From the NCBI RefSeq assembly GCF_004379255.2, contig NC_056046.1, forward strand, positions 15,128,001 through 15,192,000: 64,000 bases of DNA, given 5' to 3'. Shown piece after piece: positions 23,502-35,483 of this stretch (position 1 is its first letter; each line of letters starts with the position of its first letter). A program made the translations under genes and the position numbers. The stretch is from Salvia splendens. Its lineage: Eukaryota; Streptophyta; Magnoliopsida; Lamiales; Lamiaceae. The notes beneath the pieces are model-generated. The model saw only the letters and a list, made by a program, of their open reading frames with translations, had not been told where the DNA came from and did no database searches.

Positions 23502-24768
23502 TCTATACATACATATATAAAAGACGAGTTTTGGCCATATTTTGAATATTCATGAGTTTTGGGTTAAATTTTTAATATTTAGGAATTTTGGGTAATGAAT
23601 TTTTTAATACTTTGGAAATAATATTGACTTTATTACTCAATGGGAATTGTTGAAACGTTCAACATTTTGCATCTAATTTAAATCATGACTTATTAATCAT
23701 GTAACGGATTCCATGGCTTCCATGGCCACAATTGATGTAACCGCCAATGGTGTGGGAAAAAAATTAAATTTGCCTTAATTTGTAGACAAACATTAATATA
23801 AATAATCATTGATGCACAAATCTTGAACTTTCAGTCATAAACTGAATTAACTCTTCCAATTAACTCATTCAGTTACAAAATAATTTAATTTATTTTGATA
23901 ACTAGCTGCAATAATGATTAACTATTATACAAAATTATTTGGTTTATTTTTATAAGGGATATTGTAATCACGATTTTATTTATATAGAACGGTGCTAAAA
24001 GAGTGAATGAATCAATATCATTTTTATTTAATTACTAACACTAATTATTTTTATTTTCCTCATAATTGATTTGTTTGTAGCGCTATTTAATAATAGCGCC
24101 GTTACAAATTGAGAAGTAATAGATACAATTCAAATCGATTGCTATAAATATATGTCATTTGCAAGCTTGCAACACATTCACCACCTTCTACTATTGTGTT
24201 ATTGAATTTTTGTTTTATGCACTTTTTTGTATGATTATAATTATGTTACTAATATTTATTGTTTGTGATTTTACTGAAGAAAGAAAGTTGAAATCATGGA
24301 AATGAAATCCACCTTCCTCAGCTATCTATTATCTACTATGACGTCATCAATCAGTTGAAATCATGGAAGCATTCACATGGCAGAATTTTGTTTTGAAACA
24401 GATGAGTATTTTGTGAAATTTTATAGTCATGAACTCTTACGGGTTGCGAGTTTTATGGTGCAAACGCAAAAATTGTTAACGAAAGCAAATATTTCTCAGA
24501 ATTGCAATATTAGGGTCTATAGTTGATTTTTGTTTGAAGTTCATACCTATAAATGGGGACAAAGTGTCTTGATGGAAAATGGTGTCATACATGAGCAGAG
24601 AAGATGAAGGTTATTGGAGATAGATGGAGGCTGGTGGGCGGTGGGGAATAGCTTCATGAATTGTATTGTTATTTGTGATATATAAACTTTATCTAATTTT
24701 ATCTTTTATTTTTTCATTCACTTAATTGACATTTCAGTAGGTCGTGCAACGAATGGGATTGATACTAG
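23502..24768 (+). mobile_element. Probable non-autonomous Helitron
   Basis: Starts TCTATACATACATATATAAA after an A and ends GATACTAG before a T, as expected for Helitrons, which insert between A and T without target duplication and end in CTRR. Shortly before the end is GTCGTGCAACGAATGGG, a degraded form of the usual GC-rich terminal hairpin. No Rep/helicase coding sequence. Confidence 0.5.
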
Positions 24769-24849
24769 TTCTCTTTTAATGCACATCTTTTCGCCATGAT
24801 CATTAATCTAAGCAATTTCATTGAAGTAGTAATGTTAGAAAGTATGTAT

Positions 24850-25545
24850 TCCCTGGGATGCTTGACTGCGTCGATTGCATGCATTGGCAATGGAAGAATT
24901 GTCATGTGGCGTGGAGGGGATCATACACGAGCGGCCACAAAGGCATCCACCCCACCGTTATACTCGATGCCGTTTCCGACTACCAGATATGGATTTGGCA
25001 TGCGTTTTTCGGGGTCCCCGGATCGAACAACGACATCAACGTGCTCAACCAATCCGACCTCTTCAGCTAAGTTTTGAATGGTAAAGCGTCGGCCATCAAC
25101 TTCACTGCTAACAACCGCCAGTATAAAACGGGGTACTATCTTGCCGACAACATCTATCCGAAGTGGCCAACCTTCGTGAAGACGTTCAACAGGCCTATAA
25201 ACGAAAAACATGCTCTTTTTGCGCAGAAGCAAGAGGCTGCTCGCAAGGATGTAGGGAGAGCGTTCGTGGTTCTACAAGCTCGATTCCACATTATCAAATA
25301 CCCGGCTCGTACGTGGTTTATGGAGAATATGGTCGACATCATGTATACGTGCATAATCTTGCACAACATGATTGTCGCCGACGAAGGACCTAATGCGGGA
25401 AATTGTTTCGACCCTGAAACCCCGGGAAGCTCTACCGCAAGTAGCCCGCCTCGCAGTGGAGTGCATCCTTCTTTGCAAGAGCGAATGTGTGTTCGGGCAA
25501 GGACACTGATTCTATCGCCCACGCCCAACTCTAGGAGGATCTAAT
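24850..25545 (+). pseudogene. Harbinger B transposase, C-terminal part
   Basis: Frame shifts connect FPGMLDCVDCMHWQWKNC, AFFGVPGSNNDINVLNQS, then a stop, then NGKASAINFTANNRQY to ARKDVGRAFVVLQARF and IILHNMIVADEG. These are the three DDE-region blocks of Harbinger nucleases (D in the CVDC block, D in SNND, and the helix that normally carries E). In the last block ERAFGVLQ reads GRAFVVLQ, so the catalytic E is replaced by G. N-terminal half absent. Ends TAA at 25543. Inactive. Confidence 0.75.
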
Positions 25546-25759
25546 GAAGCACATTTGGGCAAAATTTGGCAACCGTTAGACGATCACTGCATCACTTTCC
25601 ATGATTATGCGGATTTCAATAAATTTTAATATTATGATTTCAATTATGTATTTTTCGTATTTTCGGATGTTGTAAATTTTGTGGTTTTTAATGATTTTAT
25701 GAATTATTAGTATTAATTTAAAATTTCAATGAAATATTAATTGAATTTGTTGGAAATAA

Positions 25760-25900
25760 AAATAAAAAATGAAATTGAATGAATAGTTAAGGGATGAGAT
25801 GGTTAAGAGATGGGGCTGCAGGTGTTGTCTCTTAGTTAAGAGATGTGGTAAAAAGTACAGTAGAACCCATAAATAATTAAAAGATGAGATGGTATTGAGA
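25760..25900 (+). repeat. 3' subterminal repeats of Harbinger B
   Basis: Repeated AAGRGATGAGATGGT/AAGAGATG-like motifs (25792-25815, 25840, 25880) follow the transposase. This pattern suits a transposon end, but the left end is missing. Confidence 0.4.
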
Positions 25901-25919
25901 CAGTGATATGGATGACCTA

Positions 25920-26150
25920 ACTTACTTTTCCACAACTTCGATCACAATTGATCGTTTTGACGTTTACTACTATTCACTTTCCATTCTCTTTTGTTTTTTT
26001 TTCTTTTTTTACTTTTTATATAATTAAATTTAAGTTTCATAGTATTTTTATTTTCAATTAGTGAGATATGTTAATGACCATTATATTATAAGAGTATTAG
26101 AGCAATGCCTAAAGACTGAGATATATTTTTCATTTTTTTTGAAAAAAAGA
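25920..26150. repeat. Dispersed repeat, copy 2
   Basis: Matches 3350-3600 in order and orientation (CTTACTTTTCCA, CACTTTCCATTCT, AGTGAGATATG, ATTAGAGCAATG). The following 26150-27165 contains no recognised gene; AAGATTTGTATATATTTTCAT occurs twice there (26550, 26720). Confidence 0.5.
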
Positions 26151-27169
26151 TGAATATAGTAGTATCTTCTTAAGAAAAAGTAGTAAACTTAAAGGGAATA
26201 AGGTAAATTAAAAAAAATACTCGTAATTAAACACTTTTTCTGAACATGAAAAAAGTGGTCTAACTATTGACAGAACACTGATCTAACTAAAGTTTTGAAA
26301 TGTTTTAATTTGTCATCTTAGTTGTGCCAGTTGCTAGTCATGAAATTTGAGAACAACGCACTTCAGTTCAAATGTATTTCTGTATTAGTGATTCACTTTT
26401 TTATTAATGCATATTTCGTCATCTAATATTTGTTGCTCTCTACAGTCTACACGTTAATGGAGCATAAGCTGTGAGTCAATAAAATGTTGGAACTCAAATT
26501 TTGTGCCACTATGTTACTACTACCATTTATCTTGAACATATGATAAGACAAGATTTGTATATATTTTCATAAATATCAACATCCACTTGACAACCAACGA
26601 GATCAGATTCAAGAAACAACTCCCTTTAATTTAAAAAAAGCAAGAAAACATCTGATCTAACAATAACACAATCGCCATAGCAAATCTTGAATCAAATCCT
26701 GGTTGAACAAGCAGATTAAACAAGATTTGTATATATTTTCATGGCCAACTTTCTTCTTGATCTCAGACAAAGCCCTCCTCGACTCATCCATAATCTCAGA
26801 TTAAACCAAACCGACTTTAGCAAGCTATGATATGTACATATCTTATAGTAAAAAATAAAAAGTGCTATTGTGTGGGGTTCCTGGCCTTAAACCTACCACC
26901 AAAGTGACAAGTGCATGATTTTGTGCACACGTGGTACCTGGCCTCCTATTCTCTGTTGAATATCTATGCATATATCTATAGTTCAAAACTTTAAGAAGAT
27001 GTCATTTTATACCTCGATTAATGTTAATTTTTCATAATTGAAGTATGATGTATTGCAAAATTATAAATATTAATACTTCCTCTGGATGTTATTTCATGAG
27101 TCAAATGCGGCCAATAAAGCAAGAGAGAGAAAAAATAGAGTGAAATAATGTTTCTATTTTAAAAATATA

Positions 27170-27382
27170 CTCCCTCCGTCCCATTCAAGATGACTGTATT
27201 TCCTTTTTTGTTTGTCCCAATCAAGATGACCATTTTCCAATTTTTGAAATAACCCTCTTTCTCATTAAAATAATCTACCTTTTTCTTCTCTATTTTATTC
27301 CACCGAACAACACTTCCTAAAATCTTGTGTCACTCAAGAATAGAACATTAAAAAAAAACCACTTACAATGGGACGAAAGGAG
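27170..27382. mobile_element. Stowaway-type MITE
   Basis: TA then CTCCCTCCGTCCCATTCAAG at the left; TGGGACGAAAGGAG then TA at the right. It is 213 bp and non-coding. Confidence 0.75.
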
Positions 27383-27694
27383 TAACTAATATCATAGAAT
27401 TAAGGCTTCACATATTGATATGATCACTAGTCGCTAGAATCGGCAACACCACAAAACTGATTTTTCTTTTTTGCATTAGATCGCCTATATGCTATCATCT
27501 TTCTACTTATGATTTTCATAAATCATTAACAAGGAGTTCTAATTTCTTCTAACTTCATAGAAAAATAGGAGGTTCAGAAAAAAGTTACGACATTGTTTTG
27601 CGCTTGATTGTACACATTTGTGTTAATGGCTAACTAGTTTGATTATATATCTTTGTTAATGTCCAACTAATAGTTCTTTGACAAGTGTAATTAT

Positions 27695-28772
27695 AAAAGA
27701 GTAATATTCCGCCTATAAATCATCTAAATCCATTCATACCTTTTAAATCTCATATTTTTGGGTCTTCCTCATTGATATATACGTAGAATCATTCATAAGT
27801 ACATGTATAATAGCAAACATTATTCCCCAGGCATCAATAATTCTAATTAAACATCAAAATGTAAAAATTATCAGCTTGATGGCATTAGTTTGTAATTTCA
27901 TGGCTCTTCTTTTCTGGTTACAAACCTATATAAAAAATCAAGATAAAGTGTTGTTACGACATTGAAATCTTCCAATTTTTTGTTCTAAAGTTTTTCTAAA
28001 TTACTACAAAAAAAATATAAATTCTCAAACCCACCTAAAACCCTAAGAACAAAATCAGATCCTTTTTTCTAAGCGCCGACTCAAGCTTCAGAACCAATAC
28101 TGTCATTCAATTCAAATCCCAAATCCTTAAACCCTTCTCCCCCATTATGGTTCCACCGCTAGATCGGGATCCTGATTTTGCAGCGCTTGATGATCTTTTT
28201 GCTCTCCCTTTCGTTAGGTTTTGGACGACCTTTTCCCTCCCAATCCTGCCTTGAAAGATTTGGATGACCTTTTCCCTCCCATTTTCAACAATGAAGTGTT
28301 GGTTGATGATGCACTTGTGGTGGTTCCACCCGTGGAGCAAGATGTAATTGATCTTGAACCAGACGAGGGTCCTCCTGAGCCCGAGCCTGTGCCTGAGCCT
28401 CAGCTTGAAAACTAGATTCTCCAGGCTGTCGATTTTGAGTTTGTGCTCGAGGCCGAGGATGTCGTCGAGGGCAAGCGCGAGGGTGTCGTCGAAGTTGCCG
28501 AGAAGGCGAGGGTGTCATCGAGGCAGCCAGAGAGGGAGAGAGCGGCGAGGCCTTGGGTGTAGTCGAGGCTGCTCGCGGCGAGTATGTTCCCGGTCTAGGT
28601 GGGAACAAACGCCGTCGCTTGGTTGATAGGTGTCTTAGGGCATCCACAGTGGGGTGGACGATAGTCCGCCCGATGCATCGGGCGGCCTATCGTCCGCCTC
28701 TGTAGGTATGCGGACGATGGCACATCCATCATCCGCGCTCTATGCTTCGTCCGCGGACGATATGCGTTCGAC
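27695..28772. repeat. Large palindrome, left arm
   Basis: This arm reappears reversed at 29120-30243. Examples: AATATTCCGCCTAT at 27703 against ATAGGCGGAATATT at 30223; GGCATCAATAATTCTAATTA at 27831 against TAATTAGAATGATTGATGCC at 30090. It includes a 5' leader, an acidic ORF and the left half of a MITE. Small indels separate the arms. Confidence 0.85.
28147..28620 (+). pseudogene. Acidic proline-rich protein, left-arm copy (unrecognised)
   Basis: Begins MVPPLDRDPDFAALDDLFAL at 28147, then a frameshift moves into DDLFPPNPALKDLDDLFPP, VVVPPVEQDVIDLEPDEGPP and a PEPEP run, with a stop (TAG at 28413) before the rest. It is very rich in D, E and P. I do not recognise the family. The right arm holds the same gene with different breaks, so neither copy is intact. 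Confidence 0.5.
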
Positions 28773-29242
28773 CACGTATCGTCCGCCCCACTGCGGGTCA
28801 CGCGGACGATGCAACGCGTTTTCCTTTTATTTTTGAATTTTTGTTTATTTAAACCCCATTTATCATTCCATTTTCCACACCAAATTTTCTCTCCCATCTC
28901 TCACTTTCCCCACACACCAATATTTCTCTCCCAATCTTTCACTTAAAAAAAATGAGACCCGGCGACGAGGAGTACCTCGGAGGGCATTACTCGGGCCTTA
29001 TTCGATTGCGTTCATGAGGCTGCGGCGGAATGCTTGGCCGAAATGGAGCGCGAAGCGAGGGAGCAGGTCCAGGCAGTGCAGATCCCGAGGCCGAACAGGG
29101 GGAGCAGATCCAGCACGATGCGTGGTCGAACGCGTATCGTCCGCAGACGAAGCATAGAGCGCGGACGATGGATGTGCCATCGTCCGCATACCTAAAGTGG
29201 TGGCCGATAGGCCGCCCAATTCCGCCCCACTGTGGATGCCCT
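28638..29242. mobile_element. Harbinger-type MITE C at the centre of the palindrome
   Basis: Ends are GGGCATCCACAGTGGGG and CCCCACTGTGGATGCCC, with extended inverted subterminal parts rich in GCGGACGAT. The unique middle (about 28775-29118) has a pyrimidine-rich leader and an ATG at 28952 that opens like a Harbinger transposase start (MRPGDEEYLGGHY) but stops soon. It is a deletion derivative. Confidence 0.65.
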
Positions 29243-30243
29243 AAGACACCTATCAACTCAAGCGACGGCGTTTGTTCCCACCTAGACTAGGAACATACTC
29301 GCCGCGAGCAGCCTCGACAACACCCAAGGCCTCGCCGCTCTCACCCTCGCTCACTCCCTCTCTGGCTGCCTCGATGACACCCTCGCCTTCTCCAACAACT
29401 TCAACGACACCCTCGCGCTCGCCCTCGATGACATCCTCGGCCTCAAACACAAACTCAAAATCGACAGCCTGGATAATCTAGTTTTCAAATTGTGGCAGAT
29501 CAACCTCGGGCTCGGGCTCGGGCTGAGGCTCAGGCTCGGGCTCGGGAGGACCCTCGTCTGGTTCAAGATCAATTACATCTTGCTCCACGGGTGGAACCAG
29601 CACAGGTGCATTATCAACCAACACTTCATTGTTGAAAATGGGAGGGAAAAGATCATCCAAATCTTCCAAGGCAGGATTGGGAGAGAAAAAGGTCGTCCAA
29701 AACCCCACCAAAAGGGAGAGCAAAAAGATCACTTAGTGCTGCAAAATCAGGATCCCGATCTAGCGGTGGAACCATATTGGGGAGAGAAAGGTTTAAGGAT
29801 TTGGGTTTTGAATTGAATAACAGTATTGGTTCTGAAGCTTGAGTCAGCACTTAGAAAATAGGATCTGATTTTGTTCTTAGGGTTTTAGGTGGGTTTGGGA
29901 ATTTATATATATTTTTTGTAGTAATTCAAAAATTTAGAAAAACTTCAGAATAAAAAATTGGAAGATTTCAAGTTTGTAACAACACTTTATCTTGATTTTT
30001 TATATAGGTCTGTAACAAGAAAAGAAGAGTCATGCCATGAAATTACAAACTAATGGCATCAAGCTAATAACTTTTGCATTTTGATGTTTAATTAGAATGA
30101 TTGATGCCTGGGAAATAATGTTTGCTATTATACATGTACTTGTGAATGATTCTACGTATATATCAATGAGGAAGGCCCAAAAATATGAGATATAAAAGGA
30201 ATGAATGGATTTAGATGATTTCATAGGCGGAATATTACTCTTC
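29120..30243. repeat. Large palindrome, right arm
   Basis: Reverse complement of 27695-28772, ending near 30243. The loop between the arms is about 345 bp. Arm similarity is high over the whole length. Confidence 0.85.
29250..29784 (-). pseudogene. Acidic proline-rich protein, right-arm copy (unrecognised)
   Basis: Starts MVPPLDRDPDFAALSDLFAL at about 29784. A frameshift in the LDDLF repeat region moves to the frame that reads DDLFPPIFNNEVLVDNAPV, EQDVIDLEPDEGPPEPEPE and VDLPQFEN, then a stop. A further open part (29450-29253) reads FEAEDVIEGEREGVVEVVG and ends GGNKRRRLS. The two copies together suggest an ancestral protein with DDLFPP repeats and an acidic, then Glu/Gly/Val-rich tail. Function unknown. 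Confidence 0.45.
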
Positions 30244-30264
30244 AAGTTCAAGAACTTAATTTAC

Positions 30265-30460
30265 CTTGACTTTATTATCTTGTGATTTTCCTGAAAATAG
30301 TAATAAAACATCATCAAGAAATCCGCTCAAATTGAATTTAACTGCTTCAAGCTAAGTTACCAGATTCAGTTCCAACACCTCATTGATAAGCAAAATCAAA
30401 GCTTTGTCACCATAAGCATATGAAGCATCCCTGACCGGACAAATTGCTTCAGAAGCAGAA
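30265..30460 (-). other. Exon-like pair on the minus strand
   Basis: About 30460-30361 reads EAICPVRDASYAYGDKALIL without a stop and ends at a GTAACT donor. Then 30290-30265 is a 26-bp stretch between TTTTCAG and GTAAAT. This looks like two exons of a gene whose other exons I cannot place. The family is not recognised. The next 1.1 kb to 31583 shows no gene. Confidence 0.25.
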
Positions 30461-31583
30461 AAGATAAATAGATTTTGAAACATACAGTTATTCACCATTT
30501 ATAGGGGGTATGATTTCATGAGAAACAGTAGCAAGAAACTGCTGAGAAAGAAATAACATATGCATATAGACTTCAGAGTACTTAAAAAAAAGCAAGGCAT
30601 TAGCTTATAATAAAATATACTACAAAAAAATGAAAAACTATGTGAGACTTGGCGGTTTCTTAAGCCCCATCATTTCATGGTAATCATTGGCTATTCGTTT
30701 TAGTGTAGCATGGAATACATGTGTCGCAAGCAATGTAACTATAAGTATGAAGACATGTAGTTATTGCAACCCATGGCCATGATACATGACAATTGGTCAT
30801 TGATCTCCGAGTTCTCGTTGCCTAGCCACCACTCCGCTCTGAGTGGTTTGCATCGATTATAGAGTCGTCTTGCCGAAATGATCCAACTACACATACAGCG
30901 GATCTCTTACAAAGTCATATAGTAATGAAATAAGACTAAAGGAAAGATCAATTGAGACGAAACTATTGTGTTAGGTAGCATACCATGAGTCCTTTACATT
31001 GGGAGGGAGATCGGCAAGAGTCAGTATGGCTATTCGTTTTGAGCAAACTAATCGGGGCAGTTACGCATTTTCCTGATTCTATTGCGCGAATGTTCTCCCA
31101 GATTATCAATTATATTTGTTCTTCAATTTTTAGAAATAAAACATATCCAAAATAAAAATTGCGCTTTCATGATCACCTTATTCAGTCAGTCACTCGCTCA
31201 CTCCAACAAATTACCTAACATCAGTTTGATTTTTTAAACTCAAATTCATTCAATATAAAAACAATATTGTACAACGAGTTAGCAATACCGAAATAATAAA
31301 ATATTTGACAGAAATATAAGAAACATCAGGAAACACAATTAGTAGTACCGATTTGGGGTATAGATCTACAACTCTTCGAAAAACAACATAAAAACGATTA
31401 AAATGAAGATGACAAAAATACCAAAAAGAAACACTAAATTTTAATTTAAAATTCACATATATTTTGTAGATCTAAAACAAAACACAAACAGTTCGGATCA
31501 AAGAAAAGTGGAAAAAAAAACAGAAAATAAATGAAAAAGGCTGGAAAAAGAACACGAGATGCACGAGCGTTTCAGTTTTGAAT

Positions 31584-32275
31584 TGATGGTTTGGCGAATC
31601 TTTGATGGTGATGAATGCTGGAAAATACAGATCACGACACAGAGATTTACGTGGTTCGATTTACTGAGGTAAATCTACGTCCACGGGAAGAAAAGAGGGC
31701 AGAGTTGTATTGCTTGATCTGTTTTCTACAGCTTACAATACAGACTTGCTATTTGATATTTGATCTCTCGAGCGCCCTCTTCTATCTGATCTAAGTTCTA
31801 TTTATACATTGAACTAAGATCGTGGCTTGCATCCCCACTAACTAGGTCGTGGCTTGCATCACCACTAACTAAGTAGTGGATGTCGTGGAGGTCATGAGAT
31901 CCTGCATGGGTCCACTATCTCTTTGTTTGGTCCGCTATCCTGCATGAGTTGACACCACTAAATAGATCGTGTAGTGGAGGTCGTGGAGGTTCTGCATGAG
32001 TCCACTATCTCCCAGTTCGGTCGAATACTGAGACCGAACTTCTGAACTGTTGCCGAGCAGCTTTTGCCGATCTGAGAGTAGAGCCTTATTGGTCGGCTTT
32101 TACCGAGCTGTAGGCTGGAGCCGAACTCTTTGGTAATGCCGAACTGATTGGTTGGCTTTTACCGAGCTGTAGGCTGGGGCCGAACTCTTTGGTAATGCCG
32201 AACTGATACTCTTCCTTGGGCTTTGGGCTGATGGGCCGTCACTGCTATTGGGCTTGTTTAGTACGTACCCCATCA
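31584..32275 (-). repeat. Gypsy 3' LTR (left copy)
   Basis: Begins TGATGGTTTGGCG and ends GTACCCCATCA on the plus strand. It contains two near copies of CTTTTACCGAGCTGTAGGCT. Confidence 0.9.
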
Positions 32276-32295
32276 CTACCCCCCCGAAAAGCGAA
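32276..32295 (-). other. Gypsy polypurine tract
   Basis: On the minus strand the sequence reads CTTTTCGGGGGGGTAG directly before the LTR start TGATGGGG. Confidence 0.65.
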
Positions 32296-32613
32296 GTGAA
32301 TCACTTCGGCGAAGCGAGTCACTTCGGCATTCTGGATAAAGGTACGGGGGAGGCTGACGTCAGGGGACGTGCCTTGCGCGTGACTGCATTAAATGCGATA
32401 GTAAAATCCGGCCGTTGAATCCTGAAAAGGTGGGATTCGAAACGGTGCGATGATTTTGAAATCTTCTCCGAATCTGATAAATACGTCCTTTCTTCATCAG
32501 TTGAACACTTTTGCTATTGCTTCTTGTGCAATCTCTCTCTTTTGCGTAAAAAATTTCCTTCCGCTTTCGAGAATTTCTTCAGAATTTCTTCAGACTTTCA
32601 AAGAGTAAGAACC

Positions 32614-35483
32614 ATGTCTTCTTCTGAGTCAGGTAGCGGTAGGAAAGGGGATAAGGGGTCTTCTAGCCGGAAGGAATCCGGGGAGAAGACCGTAGAGTAT
32701 TTTCACAGCATCTTGAGTAAGGATACTGTGATATCCTTACACGAAAAATATTTTTTTCCTGGGGGGAAGGTTGCGATTCCCGACGACCTTCATAGGGCTG
32801 ACTCGCCGCCGGAGGGTTACGCCACCGTTTATGAAGCCGGCTTGGAATGCGGGCTTCGTTTCCCTCTTCCCCCTGCCTTTGTAGAGTTGCTAGATTTTTT
32901 TCAACTCCCTTTAGGTCAGGTGACTCCGAACTCTTGGAGGCACTTATCGGCCTTTGCTGCCGAACTGCGTAGGCTAGATAAGGATCTGTCTCTGAGGGCA
33001 ATCCTTAATTTCTTCCAGTTTAAGAGAAAAGGATCTTGGTTTTACTTGATCCCTTTACAGCCTTTTAGGGCCTTCTGCAAAACCAAGTGGCCAAAGTGGC
33101 AACATCGCTTCTTTTTTTATAATAGGACAGCGGCTCCGGGCTTTCCTTGGAGAGGGCCGAAGTCCGTGATTCCTCATCCTCGGTTAGAACCGTTGGACGA
33201 GCTCGAGGGCGAGCTCAATAAGATTCCTATGATTAGGAAGCAGTACCTGGAGTCTGAGCTCGTCAAGGGCGACTTCGTGTTTGACTCCTCGTCTTCGGAT
33301 GAAGAGACCGAGGGTGAGGAATTCTTTTTTGTGCCTTACTGCTTTTGTGGCGAAAACTAACTTTGCTTTCTTGCTTTTTGGCAGTGTACATGCTGAATAA
33401 GATTAGCCGCAAATCCTCCGAGCTTAAGGAGCCGGAGAAAGAGAAGGCTACCAGCTCGGCGCCTGATGCCGAGAAGAATCCGAAGAGGCAAAAGACCTTT
33501 TCGGATCCAAAGAAGCCGGAGTCGACTTCGGCAAGTAGGAAGGGGAAGACCCAGAAGCCCCCAAGAGCGCCAGAGAAAGACGTGGTCTTGGCGCCTTCTT
33601 CGGAGCATATCTGTGAGCCATTTTTATGGCCCACGGACTTCGCCGAGGTGAATTGTCTTCTTGATTTTCTGGCCTTGCTTTTTTCCTGTATTTTTTGTGG
33701 TGGCCCCTGTTGACTCTTTCCTTTTTCCATTTTCAGAGGAACGATATGCTCTCCAAGCTCGTCGCCGTCGAACTCTCCAAAGCGTCCAACGACTATGCTG
33801 AGATGCAGAGGAAGTTGGCGGCTGCTTGTCACCGGGCCGAGCAGGCTGAGGCAAACTTTGAGAAAGCCAGAGCTGCTAGGATTTCGGCCCAGGATGAAGC
33901 TCAGTTTGCCAAAAACCAGCTCGTCATCCAGCGAGAGCAGACGAAACGGAGGGATGCTGCCGCCGTGGTTGCCCAAGGAGAGGCTCTTCATGCTTTCGCG
34001 GAGAAACTCTTTCTGAGCAACCAATTTTCGGCCTTTGTCGGTGATCTGCTGAAACTGATGACCGATAAAGCCGAGCAGGGTCCCGAAGTCATCCTGCCGC
34101 TGTACGGCCGAGAGATAGCAGCTCGGCTTCAGAGTCTGCCGCTCCTTGAGGAGCTTGCTTCGTCCTCGGTCCTGCTTTCTGCTGACCGAGTTCGTAGTTG
34201 CCGAGCTGACCGCGATGAGAACATGGAGGCTATCTTTGCCTCCATAGGGTCAGTTTCACCCGCTCCAATTTTCCATGGAGAGGGTGAGACCGAGCAGCAT
34301 GAGCGGCAGACCGGCGATGAGCAGGCCGAGCAGGAGGCGCAGCAGATCGGCTACGGTGGCGCCGAGCAGGCTGGGGAGAGCAGGGAGGCCGAGGCTGAAG
34401 CTGAAGCAGACAAGGAGAAGGAAGCTGAACCTCACCGAGAAGGCGGAGACGAAGCTGGCGGAGTATGATTTCGTCTCCCTTCTCTTAGTTTAGTTTCTTC
34501 CTTCTTGTAAAACGGCCTTGAAGCCCTTGTGTAGAAAAATTTTTTTCTTATGAATGAAAAAATTCTTCTTTCTGCTCTTGTGTCTTCGTATAGCCTTTCG
34601 TACTCTCTTTTACTCCTGTTGTGGTTTACTACCTGCTCAGTAATCTGAAATGCCGAACTGACATAGCTGCTCTATATTCTGAACTCTTAAGGAGCTGGAG
34701 GTACTTTACTGGAAGCGGCTGTACTCTTCGGCTTTAGACGAAGCTGAGAAAAGAGCCATAGCTGACCAGGTGAAGAATGACGAACTCTTGGCTCGTTCAG
34801 TGAAGCTGGAGGCCGACAATAAGGACTTAGAGTCCGAAAAGAAAGATCTGGAGGCCGAGCTGAACACTGCCGTCGCTGAGAGGACTGCGTATGAGGATTT
34901 CATCTGCAGGCGCGGGGGAATGACCATCTCTGAAGTTCAGGAACGAGTTGACGAACTGTGGGAGGAATATCACGTACTCCGGAGGAACAATGCGCTGGAG
35001 AGCTCGGCTTGCCAACAAGTCGTGACATCATTGCGGCGCTGGGCTTCTCGGTACGACATCATTCTTTCCCGGCGTCCCTCAATCGAGAGATTCCTTAGGC
35101 ATTTCCCGCCAACAGATGTTCGCACTCCAGCTCAAACCCCTGATTCACTTGCTCAAAACCCTACTCCAAGTCAGCAACGAACTCAGGAACAGCCGGAAAC
35201 GTCAAGACGAGAACGGACTCAGGAGCAACCGGAAACGTCAAGACAAGGACGGACTGAAGTTCGTAGAGGAGCTGTGATTATGAGTGAGCAAGATCAACAA
35301 ATGCTTCGTGAAGAGACTCTTCGTCGCCGAGGTGCTAGAGCTTCCTGGGCTCAGGGAAGAGGCGGTAGGTCGATTAGAGCACCTCGTCGACCTGCTTATT
35401 CTTCAGCTGCCGAGAACGCCCGAACTCGGCTTCACGAGGATTTTGTGAATAGATGGCTCAACTTTAGCAACCAGGGACAGTAG
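32614..35483 (+). CDS. Antisense ORF of the Tat element (Transposase_28-like, coiled-coil)
   Basis: Four exons fit: 32614-33313, 33385-33647, 33737-34462 and 34692-35483, all GT-AG and in phase, 826 codons without a stop. The first exon holds a block resembling the putative gypsy type transposon family (PF04195): EAGLECGLRFPLPP, FQLPLGQVTPNSWRHL, FFQFKRKGSWFYL. Exon 2 is Lys/Glu/Pro-rich. Exons 3 and 4 are long coiled coils (NDYAEMQRKLAAACHRAEQ; LEADNKDLESEKKDLEAEL) followed by a Gln/Arg-rich tail. Start chosen at MSSSESGSGRK; the frame is open 90 bases further upstream without another ATG. The protein's function is not known. It is read opposite to gag and pol and faces away from the left LTR. 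Confidence 0.7.

Noticed and set aside
26740..26805. Coding-like stretch on the minus strand (EIMDESRRALSEIKKKVGHE)
   Set aside because: Too short, no splice context and no recognised family; probably chance or a very small fragment.
28285..28647. Minus-strand ORF rich in Arg and Pro
   Set aside because: Reverse reading of the acidic repeat ORF in the left palindrome arm.
33263..34024. Long minus-strand ORF of 253 codons in the Gypsy element
   Set aside because: It lies opposite the spliced antisense gene exons and has no domain; it is a shadow of that coding sequence.
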